DNA of 64,000 bases from JBJSXJ01 sp044235425 (GTDB lineage Bacteria > Planctomycetota > Planctomycetia > Pirellulales > Pirellulaceae), in assembly GCA_044235425.1 (NCBI GenBank), contig JBIIHW010000002.1, forward strand, positions 62,001 to 126,000. The letters run 5' to 3'. A model generated the notes under the pieces. That model saw nothing but the letters and a program-made list of their open reading frames with translations, was not told the origin of the DNA and did no database searches. Position 1 is the first letter of the stretch, and every line of letters starts with the position of its first letter. The position numbers and the translations under genes are program-made. This document shows, in pieces, positions 53,859-62,252 of this stretch.

Positions 53859-54935
53859 ATGACCACTACCGCATGCAATGCTTATCGTTCGATCATGCTC
53901 AGCGTGATGTCGGCGCTTTTGAGCACGCTTTTGAGCACGCTTTTGAGCACGCTTTTGAGCACGCTTTTGACTGCCGTGCCTGCGGTCAGCTTTGCCGATA
54001 CGGTTACGGTGGCGACGGGCAAAGAGGGACGTGGTCGAGTCACGCGGACGGGACGAATCGTGGAATTCACAGGCGAGTCGCTGCGACTTGTTCATGATGG
54101 ACAGCGGGATGAAATGATTCCCGCCGCGCGCGTCGTACGCTTTGAAATCGATTGGCCCGCAGGCTACTCGACCGCCCAATCTCACTTTCGCCAAGGCGAC
54201 TACCCCGCAGCACTCGATCTCTTCCGACAAGCTGCTAAACAGGAATCGCGTGATTGGGTGCGGCAGCGTCTGCAAGCGCGAGCGTGTGAATGCTATCGGG
54301 AGCTGGGAGACTGGCCGCGAGCCGCTGACCTGTTTTTGAAACTCTATCAAGCGGACAGGAAAACCGCGGAACTGGGAGTGATCCCTCTGCGGTGGTCGCT
54401 GTTATCTGCCGCGGCGAATACGTCGCCGCCGGAACTGGGGAACGCGGCACTGCAGCTGGCGCGCGACTGGCTGCGGAATTCGCTAGAGCCGGCCGAGCGG
54501 CTGCTGGCTGCCAGCTGGCTGCTCGACAGTGAGCTGCGCGACGATGCCCTTGAAGCCCTCACGGCACTCGCCAAACAATCAGTTGACGGCGATTCTCGTC
54601 TGCGACAGCTGGCGGTTGCGCAGCTATGGCGTGCGCGAGCGGCGAGTGCCAAGACGGAGGATCTTGAGTTGTGGGAACGGCAACTGGCGGGCTTTGACGA
54701 CGTGGTGCGAGCGGGCCCGTATTTGGTTTTGGCGGAGAGCTGGTCGCAACAGAAGCAGTCCCAGCGTGCGGCTTGGAATTATCTGCGTCTGCCGACCTTA
54801 TTTCCGGAACAGCAGGCACTCGTTCGATATGCTCTGCAGCAAGCCGCTCAGGAATTGGATGCACTGGGTCAGTCGGCTGCGGCCGCTCGACTGCGAACCG
54901 AAGCTAACCCACCGGCGAAACCATCGCGGAATTGA
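53859..54935 (+). CDS. Exported helical-repeat protein of the ExbB/ExbD cluster
   Basis: 358 aa. The signal-peptide core is built from a perfect repeat, (LLST)4, coded by a 12-bp unit, followed by VPAVSFAD as the cleavage region. The mature N-terminus is an SH3-like or beta segment (RVTRTGRIVEFTGESLRLV), then helical pairs resembling tetratricopeptide repeats (FRQGDYPAALDLFRQAAKQE, QARACECYRELGDWPRAADL). Periplasmic binding scaffold is likely. The stop overlaps a TTG that could start the next gene. Confidence 0.82.
   Translation: MTTTACNAYRSIMLSVMSALLSTLLSTLLSTLLSTLLTAVPAVSFADTVTVATGKEGRGRVTRTGRIVEFTGESLRLVHDGQRDEMIPAARVVRFEIDWPAGYSTAQSHFRQGDYPAALDLFRQAAKQESRDWVRQRLQARACECYRELGDWPRAADLFLKLYQADRKTAELGVIPLRWSLLSAAANTSPPELGNAALQLARDWLRNSLEPAERLLAASWLLDSELRDDALEALTALAKQSVDGDSRLRQLAVAQLWRARAASAKTEDLELWERQLAGFDDVVRAGPYLVLAESWSQQKQSQRAAWNYLRLPTLFPEQQALVRYALQQAAQELDALGQSAAAARLRTEANPPAKPSRN
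53916..53963. repeat. 12-bp tandem repeat x4 in a signal peptide
   Basis: Four exact copies of CTTTTGAGCACG form the hydrophobic core of the signal peptide (LLST). The unit length keeps the frame, so gain or loss changes signal length by four residues per copy. Confidence 0.93.
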
Positions 54936-54958
54936 ATCAGACGGGAACTGAGAACAGC

Positions 54959-55828
54959 ATGATGAATTTCTATTTGTGGGCCCAAGCAGCAGCCGCGACC
55001 GCCTCCTCGGCGCCGGGAGAAACGAAGCCTCCCGATACCTTTCTCCGCATTGTGTTTTCCGGTGGTCCGATTGGCATCGCGATCATGCTCGTCCTTATTC
55101 TCACCTCGATGACCGCACTTTATTTGATCATCGAGCAGTCGTTGCTGCTGCGGCGTAGCCGCATCTTGCCGCCGACACTGGGTAATCGAGTGCGTCAGGC
55201 CTTGGAGGCGGGGCGTCGTGGGGAGGCCGAGCAAGCTTGTCAGTCGATGCCGAGTTTTCTGGCGTTCATCCTCTTGCAGGGATTGTCGGAGCTGGAGAGT
55301 GGCTGGGAGGCGGTTGAAAAAGCGTTGGAAGATGCACTCGCGGAGCAATCGGCGCGGCTGTTTCGACGTGTGGAGTATCTGTCGGTGCTGGCAAATCTCG
55401 CACCGATGTTGGGCCTGCTCGGTACCGTCGTTGGGATGGTGCTTTGCTTTCGCGAGGTAGCCAATACGCAGGGTAATGCCGGTGCGGCTCAGTTGGCCGA
55501 AGGTATCTATCAAGCGCTCGTGACGACCGTCGCCGGACTGATGATTGCGATTCCCAGTCTGGCGGCGTTCGCCTTGCTGCGCAATCGAGTGGATCAGTTT
55601 GTGGCGGAAGCGGCCTATCTCGCGCAGCAAGCATTCGCGCCGTGCAAACGCAAACGCGCCGCGGGACGATTCGCGATCGCATCCGCCAGTACCGCGAACG
55701 CTTCCACCCTGACACCGACTGGTCCCGCTGCTCCGTCACCTTCCACTGCTTCGCCAGCATCTGCTCCGCCAGCATCGTCTATGCCGCCGCCGGCGCCGCG
55801 GCGCCGGGGAGAGGGAGGAGTGGGATGA
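54959..55828 (+). CDS. MotA/TolQ/ExbB-type proton channel protein
   Basis: 289 aa from ATG 54959 (a TTG at 54932, overlapping the previous stop, is the alternative). Three membrane segments: IGIAIMLVLILTSMTALYLI, a pair in YLSVLANLAPMLGLLGTVVGM, and VTTVAGLMIAIPSLAAFALL. The GLLGTVVGM and TTVAGLMIAIP blocks are the ExbB/TolQ signature. A Ser/Ala/Pro tail of about 50 residues is extra. It forms the pore-side part of a proton-driven motor with the two ExbD proteins that follow. Confidence 0.93.
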   Translation: MMNFYLWAQAAAATASSAPGETKPPDTFLRIVFSGGPIGIAIMLVLILTSMTALYLIIEQSLLLRRSRILPPTLGNRVRQALEAGRRGEAEQACQSMPSFLAFILLQGLSELESGWEAVEKALEDALAEQSARLFRRVEYLSVLANLAPMLGLLGTVVGMVLCFREVANTQGNAGAAQLAEGIYQALVTTVAGLMIAIPSLAAFALLRNRVDQFVAEAAYLAQQAFAPCKRKRAAGRFAIASASTANASTLTPTGPAAPSPSTASPASAPPASSMPPPAPRRRGEGGVG

Positions 55829-56268
55829 GAGTTCCGAGCGTCTATGGTCGAGCGGAGGTGGGCATCAACATGACGCCTCTGATCGACATCGTGTTTCAGT
55901 TACTCATTTTTTTCCTCGTATCGAGCCATCTCGCACGACAGGAAACGCAATTGCCGCTACCGCTGCCGACATCGCAATCAGGAATCGAAGAGGAAGCAGC
56001 GGAAGGTGTCTCCCGGATCACCGTGAATCTGCTGGCAGATGGAACGGTGCGACTGGCAGGACACAAGCTACAGGCGAGTGAACTGGTGGAGCGACTGAAG
56101 CAACTGCGTACCACGGTTGATCCGTCGACGGAGCTGCGCGTGCGTGGTGATCGGTTGGTGCCCTACGAATATGTGGAACCGATTTTGCAAGGCTGTGCCG
56201 CAGCAGGATGGTCGCGAGTGACATTCGCGGTGCGAGAGCCGGAAGGGAAAGTCAGTCCAATCCCCTGA
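55825..56268 (+). CDS. ExbD/TolR-family protein, first copy
   Basis: 147 aa. GAGGGAGGAG precedes the ATG, which overlaps the ExbB stop (ATGA). One membrane helix NMTPLIDIVFQLLIFFLVSS carries the proton-carrying Asp21; the periplasmic domain follows (VNLLADGTVRLAGHKLQASELVERL split at the range 65-90). It should work with ExbB to turn the proton gradient into movement. Confidence 0.93.
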   Translation: MRVPSVYGRAEVGINMTPLIDIVFQLLIFFLVSSHLARQETQLPLPLPTSQSGIEEEAAEGVSRITVNLLADGTVRLAGHKLQASELVERLKQLRTTVDPSTELRVRGDRLVPYEYVEPILQGCAAAGWSRVTFAVREPEGKVSPIP

Positions 56269-56272
56269 GCGG

Positions 56273-56767
56273 ATGACTACCGAGAGTTTGCGATTCATGC
56301 AATTACCATCATCCATCACTCGCCGTCGTTCCAGCTTGGAGCTACAGATGACGCCACTCATTGACGTCGTCTTTTTGCTCTTGGTGTTTTTCGTCTGGAC
56401 GGCCAGTTTTCAATCCCCAGAGCGCTGGTTACCGGGATCCGTTTCGTCCGCCCGCTTAACTCCCGAAGCGGGACCTCTCACCGCCCGTGAGCCGCCGCCA
56501 CCGGAAGCGGATTTTGAGCGAGTGGTCGTGAGGTTGCGGTGGAGTGATGGTGAGGTTCTCTGGTTGGTGAATGATCAGCCGTATGCGAATCGAACCCTTG
56601 TCGAGCAGCAGCTGATTACGATCGCGCGCATCGCGCCGGCTGTTCCAGTGGTCTTACATCCGGACAAACAAGTGCCGCTCGGCGTCGTCATCGACGCCTA
56701 CGATGCCGCTCGTCGCTGTGGATTTCAGCGAGTGCATTTTGCAGCCCAGCGTCGAGAGTCGTCATGA
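56273..56767 (+). CDS. ExbD/TolR-family protein, second copy
   Basis: 164 aa. Helix QMTPLIDVVFLLLVFFVWTA carries Asp31 at the same position as in the first copy. The periplasmic domain differs (FERVVVRLRWSDGEVLWLVN, APAVPVVLHPDKQVPLGVVI), so the two copies are not recent duplicates. Two different ExbD proteins next to one ExbB suggest a mixed complex. Its stop overlaps the start of the large repeat protein (ATGA). Confidence 0.92.
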   Translation: MTTESLRFMQLPSSITRRRSSLELQMTPLIDVVFLLLVFFVWTASFQSPERWLPGSVSSARLTPEAGPLTAREPPPPEADFERVVVRLRWSDGEVLWLVNDQPYANRTLVEQQLITIARIAPAVPVVLHPDKQVPLGVVIDAYDAARRCGFQRVHFAAQRRESS

Positions 56768-59661
56768 GCACCAACGGACTTGCCGGTGACCGATTGAGGG
56801 ATCGTGTATGGCGATCAGCTCGTGGCTTTCTGCTGCTCATCTGCATGGCCAGTTTGATGCTCGGGCTTGTTCGCGAGCAGCAAACGTTCGCGCAATCGCC
56901 CGCAAGTGAATCTGAAGTGCGCTATCTTGTTGGCCTGCGAAGTCGTCAGTTATTCGAGCTAGCCGAATCATATTGTCAGCATCGCTACGAGTCGGGCGGC
57001 ACGTCGGCAGGGGCTCGCGGCGCCGTGGCAGTCGAGTGGATTCGCACGTTGACGGCTCATGCTTTGACCGTACCGGAAGCGGACCGCGCGGCCCTTTTAC
57101 AACAGGCTCATGAAATTGCTCGTCGATTCGCAACTGAGTATCGCGATCATAGTCAGACGCTGGTAGTTCGCGCTCAAGATGCACTGGCCGATTTCGCCGC
57201 AGGTGAATTGGCGCGACAGGAAATGGAAGTACGTGAGCAGGTCTCAACTCGTGGGAATGAGGAGCCGCGACCGTCCCAGCCAGCGACTTCTTCAGGGCCG
57301 GCACCAGTATCCCGCGTACCGAGTCCGGTTGAGTCGTCGGCGCTGAAGTTAAGTCGTCAGGCGGTGCGTGCACTGGAGCAACTTGATCAGGAGCTCACAC
57401 AGCTTTTACCACAGCGTTTTCGCCGACCGGCCACCGCTGCGGACGAATGGACAGCGGAAGAGTTAGCCGGGCTGCAGCATCAGCTGAGACTGCAGGCGGC
57501 GCGTGCCTTACGCAATATGGCGCTTTGCTATGCAGCGGGTAGCGACGATCGCTTGTCCACGCTGAATCGAGCGCTGCAGTTTCTCGACAAGTCTCTGAAC
57601 CAGATTGCCGGTGATGATCCGCTGGCACTGCCACTGCAGCTCGAACGAATCGCCGCGTTACGCCTACTTGGCAAATATGAAATCGCCTTGCGTTCGCTCG
57701 AACCGATTTCCAGCGCCGAGCGATCCGCGAAGGAGGTGGGAGATGTATTGGCCGAGCGAGCTCGCTGCTGGTTAGCGCAAGGGGAGCTCGAACAGGTGCA
57801 GCGAGTTCTGCAAAGTGTGCCGAGTGAATTGGAATTGCAATCGCCGGAGTTGGCGTTGGCGCGGCTCGAGTATTTGATTGCCCGCTGGCGCGCTACCAGT
57901 CGTCAAAAGCAAAGCGAAGAGGCAACTCAGTGGCAGGAGCAGGCCAGTGACCAGTTGCAAAAAATCGAACAGGAGCAGGAGTCCTATTGGCGACAACGCG
58001 GCGAGCTGCTGCTGGTGACAGCTGGAGCTGAGGGCGGCTCGGTTAGCTCCTCGGTCTTAGCGCGTACCGCTGATCGACTCTATCGCGAAGGGCGCTGGGA
58101 GGAGTCGGTGCAGGAATATGATCGGGCTGCCGTGACAGCGCGACGCGAAGCGAAGTCGACCGCCAGGAACCCCCGGCTCGGCGGCGCTCAGTCGACAGCG
58201 GATGCCGCATTTCAACTGGCTTATCGAGCGGCGCTGGTGCTGCAGGAAAATAAACGACATCTCGCCGCCGCGCAGCGCCTTGAACAGGAATCGCTCGGCG
58301 CACCTCAGCATCCCGATTCCCCCTCCGCTCATCTGCAGGCAGCGTGGAATTGGGCTCAGCAGCTGCGCGAATCATCCACCGACGAACGCGCTCATCTGCG
58401 AGTGTCATACGTAAAATGTCTGGAAACGCAGGTAAGTCAGTGGCCCGACCATGAGACAGCGAATCAGGCGCGTGCTTGGCTGGCCGTGTATCGCGAAGAA
58501 AGCGGGGAGTTGACATCCGCACTCGATGGCTATGCGTCGATCACGGTCAGCTCTCCGTTATATGAGACGGCGCTGCGAGGCATTGCACGTGTGCAGCAGC
58601 GGCTGTGGGCGAACGCACGGCATGAAAACCAATCAACCAGCGCCAAGGAGCGAATGGATGCCGCTCAGTTCTTTACGGAAGTTGCTCGTCGAGCGGTCCG
58701 TGCGCCTGAGGATTTTTACCGAGAAAATCTAGCAGGCGTGCGCTATGTCGCCGCGATTACCGCAGCACAGTATCTCCTTCAGGCACCAGCGGTGGATTAT
58801 CGATTGATCGAGGAACTTGTTCGGCCGCTGGCTGAGTCATCGGCAGTTGAATCATCCTCAAGCGCACCACCCGCCAGCGAAACAGCGCCGCCAGAGACAT
58901 CTCGGCCAGAGGCAGCGCTAGAAGAAACATCGTCGGGCGTGGCAGCTTCCGCACGAGCGACTCTCCAGTCGCTGCTCATTGTCGCTTTGGCGGGTCAGCC
59001 CAATCGCATCGATGAGGCGCGAACGCTGCTGCGCCAATCACTCGCCGCGGCGACCAATGCCCCCGGCGCTCGGAACTCGGAGGGCCAAGCCAATGCGGAT
59101 GCTCAGGGAAACAAGGAATTAGCTGGTGAGTCGCTACTGTTGATCTTGGGGCAACTTGAACAGATCAGTCGTGCGGCAGCACCCGGCCAACGAATGGCGC
59201 TTGCGCGTCTGCAGCTGGAACTACTCGAACCCACCGCAATCCGAAGTTTGACAGCTGACGACCGGCTGCAAGCGCGGCTGGAGCGACAACGAGCGGCCGT
59301 GCTGGCCACGGCCGGTGAGCGAGCCGCAGCGATCACAGAGTTGCAAAAAATTCTGGCGGAGAAGCCCACGGACGGGGACGCTCGCGAACAACTGGCGGAT
59401 CTCTGGCTAAGCGGCCATGAGAGGGCGGACTGGCAGCTGGCTTTGGGGGAGTATCGCAAGATTGCAGCGGGCTCAAAACCACGAACTGCGCGCTGGTATC
59501 GAGCGAAGCTGGGGGTAGTGCGAGCGCAGGTGAAAACAGGGGACGCCGCCGGGGCTCGGCAACTGATCGAATTCCTTCGCGCCACCCCCCCCGGTCTTGC
59601 TGGCACTGCGTATGAAGCCGCATTCGAGCAGTTGCTGCGCGACCTTCCGAGGAAGGATTGA
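56764..59661 (+). CDS. Large exported helical-repeat (TPR-like) protein
   Basis: 965 aa. The N-terminus has a hydrophobic signal or anchor (GFLLLICMASLMLGLV, about 22-37) and then long stretches of helix pairs, for example ALDKSLN-type and RAQDALADFAAGELARQE, RYEIALRSLEP-like and AELQKILAEKPTDGDAREQL, the last a good tetratricopeptide match. Ser/Pro-rich breaks occur near 165-185 and 700-730. It likely reaches across the periplasm as the effector or scaffold of the ExbB/ExbD motor (inference). No enzyme motif is seen. Confidence 0.85.
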   Translation: MSTNGLAGDRLRDRVWRSARGFLLLICMASLMLGLVREQQTFAQSPASESEVRYLVGLRSRQLFELAESYCQHRYESGGTSAGARGAVAVEWIRTLTAHALTVPEADRAALLQQAHEIARRFATEYRDHSQTLVVRAQDALADFAAGELARQEMEVREQVSTRGNEEPRPSQPATSSGPAPVSRVPSPVESSALKLSRQAVRALEQLDQELTQLLPQRFRRPATAADEWTAEELAGLQHQLRLQAARALRNMALCYAAGSDDRLSTLNRALQFLDKSLNQIAGDDPLALPLQLERIAALRLLGKYEIALRSLEPISSAERSAKEVGDVLAERARCWLAQGELEQVQRVLQSVPSELELQSPELALARLEYLIARWRATSRQKQSEEATQWQEQASDQLQKIEQEQESYWRQRGELLLVTAGAEGGSVSSSVLARTADRLYREGRWEESVQEYDRAAVTARREAKSTARNPRLGGAQSTADAAFQLAYRAALVLQENKRHLAAAQRLEQESLGAPQHPDSPSAHLQAAWNWAQQLRESSTDERAHLRVSYVKCLETQVSQWPDHETANQARAWLAVYREESGELTSALDGYASITVSSPLYETALRGIARVQQRLWANARHENQSTSAKERMDAAQFFTEVARRAVRAPEDFYRENLAGVRYVAAITAAQYLLQAPAVDYRLIEELVRPLAESSAVESSSSAPPASETAPPETSRPEAALEETSSGVAASARATLQSLLIVALAGQPNRIDEARTLLRQSLAAATNAPGARNSEGQANADAQGNKELAGESLLLILGQLEQISRAAAPGQRMALARLQLELLEPTAIRSLTADDRLQARLERQRAAVLATAGERAAAITELQKILAEKPTDGDAREQLADLWLSGHERADWQLALGEYRKIAAGSKPRTARWYRAKLGVVRAQVKTGDAAGARQLIEFLRATPPGLAGTAYEAAFEQLLRDLPRKD

Positions 59662-59758
59662 GGCGGGAGGCTGGAGGCTGGAGGCGGGAGGCGGGAGGCT
59701 GGAGGCTGGAGGCTGGAGGCTGGAGGCTGGGGGCTGGAGGCGGGAGGCGGGAGGCAAG
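59661..59758. repeat. 7-bp tandem repeat x14
   Basis: Fourteen units of AGGCTGG or AGGCGGG (one GGGCTGG, the last AGGCAAG) begin at the stop codon of the large repeat protein. They are noncoding. It stands 21 bp before the second copy of the structured element, as the 8-bp repeat does at 20244. Confidence 0.93.
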
Positions 59759-59778
59759 GATGTTCGCGCACGGAGCAC

Positions 59779-59880
59779 ATGGTCCTCAACGGCGGAGCCG
59801 TGGCATTCGATAGCCAGGCGTGTAAACGCCTGGAAATGTTTTCAAGGCGATCGCCGAATCGCGGAGCGATGGCATTGATT
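59779..59880. repeat. Structured intergenic element, copy B and partial copy C
   Basis: Copy B (59779-59833) shares ATGGTCC.C, GGCGGAGCC, TGG, CGATA and GGCGTGTAAACGCC in the same order as copy A at 20315-20370, and ends in the perfect hairpin CCAGGCGTGTAAACGCCTGG (59814-59833). Partial copy C (59846-59880) carries TCGCGGAGCGATGGCATTGA, matching the GGAGCCGTGGCATTCGA part of B. Confidence 0.7.
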
Positions 59881-60014
59881 TCACCATGGCGAGTCGTTCA
59901 TTCCACAGGTGATTTCCATCCGTGGGGGCCCATCTCCAAACAGGTTCCCATGTTTTTGAATCACTCCAATGGCACCTCACCGGTCGGCGCTGGCGAGGTT
60001 GGGCGGTAACATAT

Positions 60015-60032
60015 CGTCCTCTTCGGAGGACG
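60015..60032. promoter_or_regulatory. TTCG-loop hairpin in the proS leader
   Basis: CGTCCTC-TTCG-GAGGACG is a perfect 7-bp stem with a stable UUCG-type loop, 98 bp before the proS start. A second, weaker hairpin CATGCT..AGCATG (60058-60081) with a following TTTTT (60082-60086) lies between it and the gene. Together they could act as an attenuator or as an RNA-stability element. Confidence 0.45.
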
Positions 60033-60130
60033 GACCTGGCAGGGCCCGTCTCGTTCCCATGCTGATTTGTTTCGTAGCATGTTTTTCCGGTTCACTGTTT
60101 TTTCGGATTTGTGTCGGGCAGGAGGTGGCC

Positions 60131-61645
60131 ATGAGTGGTAAACCAAAAAATGCAATCCAACCAACTCGGCAAGAGGATTATCCCGAGTGGTATCAGCAGG
60201 TGATTAAAGCGGCCGATTTGGCGGAGAACTCGGATGTCCGCGGCTGCATGGTCATCAAGCCCTGGGGCTACTCCATTTGGGAGAACATGCAGCAAGCTCT
60301 TGATCGCATGTTCAAGGACACGGGTCATCAGAACGCGTACTTTCCGCTGTTCATACCGATGAGTTACCTGCAAAAGGAGGCCGAGCACGTCGAAGGCTTT
60401 GCCAAAGAATGTGCGGTGGTCACTCATCATCGTCTGGAACCAGGTCCTGACGGTAAGCTTGCACCAGCCGGTAAGCTGGAGGAGCCGTACATCGTGCGGC
60501 CGACGAGCGAAACGATCATCGGCGCGACGTATGCCAAGTGGGTTGAATCGTATCGGGATCTGCCCATTTTGATCAATCAGTGGGCCAACGTGGTGCGCTG
60601 GGAATTACGCACTCGTCTGTTTCTGCGGACTGCGGAGTTTCTTTGGCAGGAGGGGCATACGGCGCATGCAACGGAAGCCGAAGCACTCGAGGAAACTCGC
60701 AAGATGCTCGATGTCTACGCTGACTTTGCCGAAAACTGGATGGCGATGCCAGTCGTGAAGGGGGAGAAGACGGCGGGCGAGCGATTTCCGGGCGCGGTCA
60801 CCACGATGTCGATCGAGGCGATGATGCAGGATCGTAAAGCGCTGCAGGCGGGTACTTCGCACTTTTTGGGGCAGAATTTTTCGAAGGCTCAGGGGATTCG
60901 CTTTCAGGATAAAAACGGCCAAGAGGCATACGCGTGGACCACTTCCTGGGGCGTCTCTACTCGCTTGGTCGGCGCCCTGATCATGACTCATAGCGATGAT
61001 GATGGACTGGTGTTGCCGCCGAAACTGGCGCCGCAGCATGTCGTCATTCTGCCCATCTATCGCGATGAGGCCGATCGAGCTGCGGTGCTGGAATATGTGC
61101 AGCAGCTGCGGCGCGAATTGCAGGGGCGCAGTTATCACGGCAGTCCGATTCGCGTGATGATTGATGATCGGGATCTGCGCGGTGGCGAGAAGAACTGGCA
61201 GCACATTAAGAAGGGCGTACCGCTGCGAATTGAAGTTGGTCCCAAAGACATTGCCAAGAACGCGGTCTTTCTGGCGCGACGCGATACCGGCGAGAAGCAA
61301 AGTGTGCCGCGTGAAGCGGTTGCTGATACCGTCGAACGACTACTAGGTGAAATGCAAAGTGGACTCTTCGAACGGGCTCGAGTGCTGCGGGACTCGAATA
61401 CGCATGTCATCAAGAGCTTGGATGAGTTCCATTCATTCTTTAAGGTGAACCAAGAGGATTCAGGAGAGATCCACGGTGGGTTTGCGGTGAGTCATTTTGT
61501 GGATGAACCGGCCGTGCAAGAGATGCTCAAGGCGATGAAGGTCACGATTCGCTGCGTGCCTTACTCGGTGGAGCAGACGCCGGGCAACTGCATCTTCACG
61601 GGGAAGCCGACCTCGAGCGTCGCGGTGTTCGCGAAGGCGTACTAA
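60131..61645 (+). CDS. proS: Prolyl-tRNA synthetase (type 3, archaeal/eukaryotic-like)
   Basis: 504 aa. CAGGAGG stands 6 bp before the ATG at 60131; an open extension to 59969 crosses the leader hairpins and is rejected. Class II landmarks: IVRPTSETIIGATYAKW and the HATEAEALEET segment of the catalytic core, ending with an anticodon-binding domain and a zinc-like C-terminal region closing in the typical FAKAY. The compact form without the bacterial editing insertion marks the archaeal/eukaryotic type. Charges tRNA-Pro with proline. Confidence 0.95.
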   Translation: MSGKPKNAIQPTRQEDYPEWYQQVIKAADLAENSDVRGCMVIKPWGYSIWENMQQALDRMFKDTGHQNAYFPLFIPMSYLQKEAEHVEGFAKECAVVTHHRLEPGPDGKLAPAGKLEEPYIVRPTSETIIGATYAKWVESYRDLPILINQWANVVRWELRTRLFLRTAEFLWQEGHTAHATEAEALEETRKMLDVYADFAENWMAMPVVKGEKTAGERFPGAVTTMSIEAMMQDRKALQAGTSHFLGQNFSKAQGIRFQDKNGQEAYAWTTSWGVSTRLVGALIMTHSDDDGLVLPPKLAPQHVVILPIYRDEADRAAVLEYVQQLRRELQGRSYHGSPIRVMIDDRDLRGGEKNWQHIKKGVPLRIEVGPKDIAKNAVFLARRDTGEKQSVPREAVADTVERLLGEMQSGLFERARVLRDSNTHVIKSLDEFHSFFKVNQEDSGEIHGGFAVSHFVDEPAVQEMLKAMKVTIRCVPYSVEQTPGNCIFTGKPTSSVAVFAKAY

Positions 61646-61658
61646 GAGGAGTGAGATT

Positions 61659-62198
61659 GTGGGTGACGTGCGACTTCCTGAACCTGTTTTGGCAGTCGCT
61701 GCCGTCTTCAGTCGTTATGACGACGCGTTCGAGTGGGCGCGGCGGCGCTGTGCGGCGATGTGGGGACCGATCGTGCTGGCGAGCGAGCCGATCGAATTTC
61801 GCGAAACGCCCTATTATGAACGGACGATGGGCGAGGGAATTCGGAAGTGCCTTTGGGCCTTCGAGCGGCTTATCGACCCTGCTCGGCTGGTGGACTACAA
61901 ACTGCAAGCGAACGACTGGGAAGAGGAATATCGCCGCGAGTCGAACTGGCCCGAGCCGCGTCCGTTGAACATTGATCCGGGGTACCTGACCGAGGCCAAA
62001 CTGGTACTGGGAACAACCAAGGATCGCGATCATCGCTTGTATCTTGATCGCGGAATTTATGCGGAAAATACGCTGTTTTTCCAGCGTGGCGAGTGGCGAT
62101 CGCGGGACTGGACGTATCCCGATTATCGCCGCTCGGATTATCATGAGTTCTTCACTCGCTGCCGCGATTACCTGCGAGCGCGTTATGGCCGACCGTAA
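61659..62198 (+). CDS. DUF4416 family protein
   Basis: 179 aa from a GTG at 61659 with AGAGGAG upstream. LAVAAVFSRYDDAFEWARRR, FRETPYYERTMGEGI, NIDPGYLTEAKLVLGTTKDR and HRLYLDRGIYAENTLFF match the family pattern. It is widespread in planctomycetes and some anaerobes but has no known function. It begins 13 bp after proS and is probably co-transcribed with it. Confidence 0.85.
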   Translation: MGDVRLPEPVLAVAAVFSRYDDAFEWARRRCAAMWGPIVLASEPIEFRETPYYERTMGEGIRKCLWAFERLIDPARLVDYKLQANDWEEEYRRESNWPEPRPLNIDPGYLTEAKLVLGTTKDRDHRLYLDRGIYAENTLFFQRGEWRSRDWTYPDYRRSDYHEFFTRCRDYLRARYGRP

Positions 62199-62252
62199 TT
62201 GAGTCGAAATGGCTATGTGAATGACTGGAAGGCACCAGAGGGGAATGTTGGG

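Larger units (their letters stand above)
59662..60130. other. Gap of 469 bp upstream of proS
   Basis: No gene. It is filled with the 7-bp tandem repeat (to 59758), structured element copies (59779-59880), about 130 bp without visible features, and two hairpins (60015-60032, 60058-60081) in the proS leader. Confidence 0.7.
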
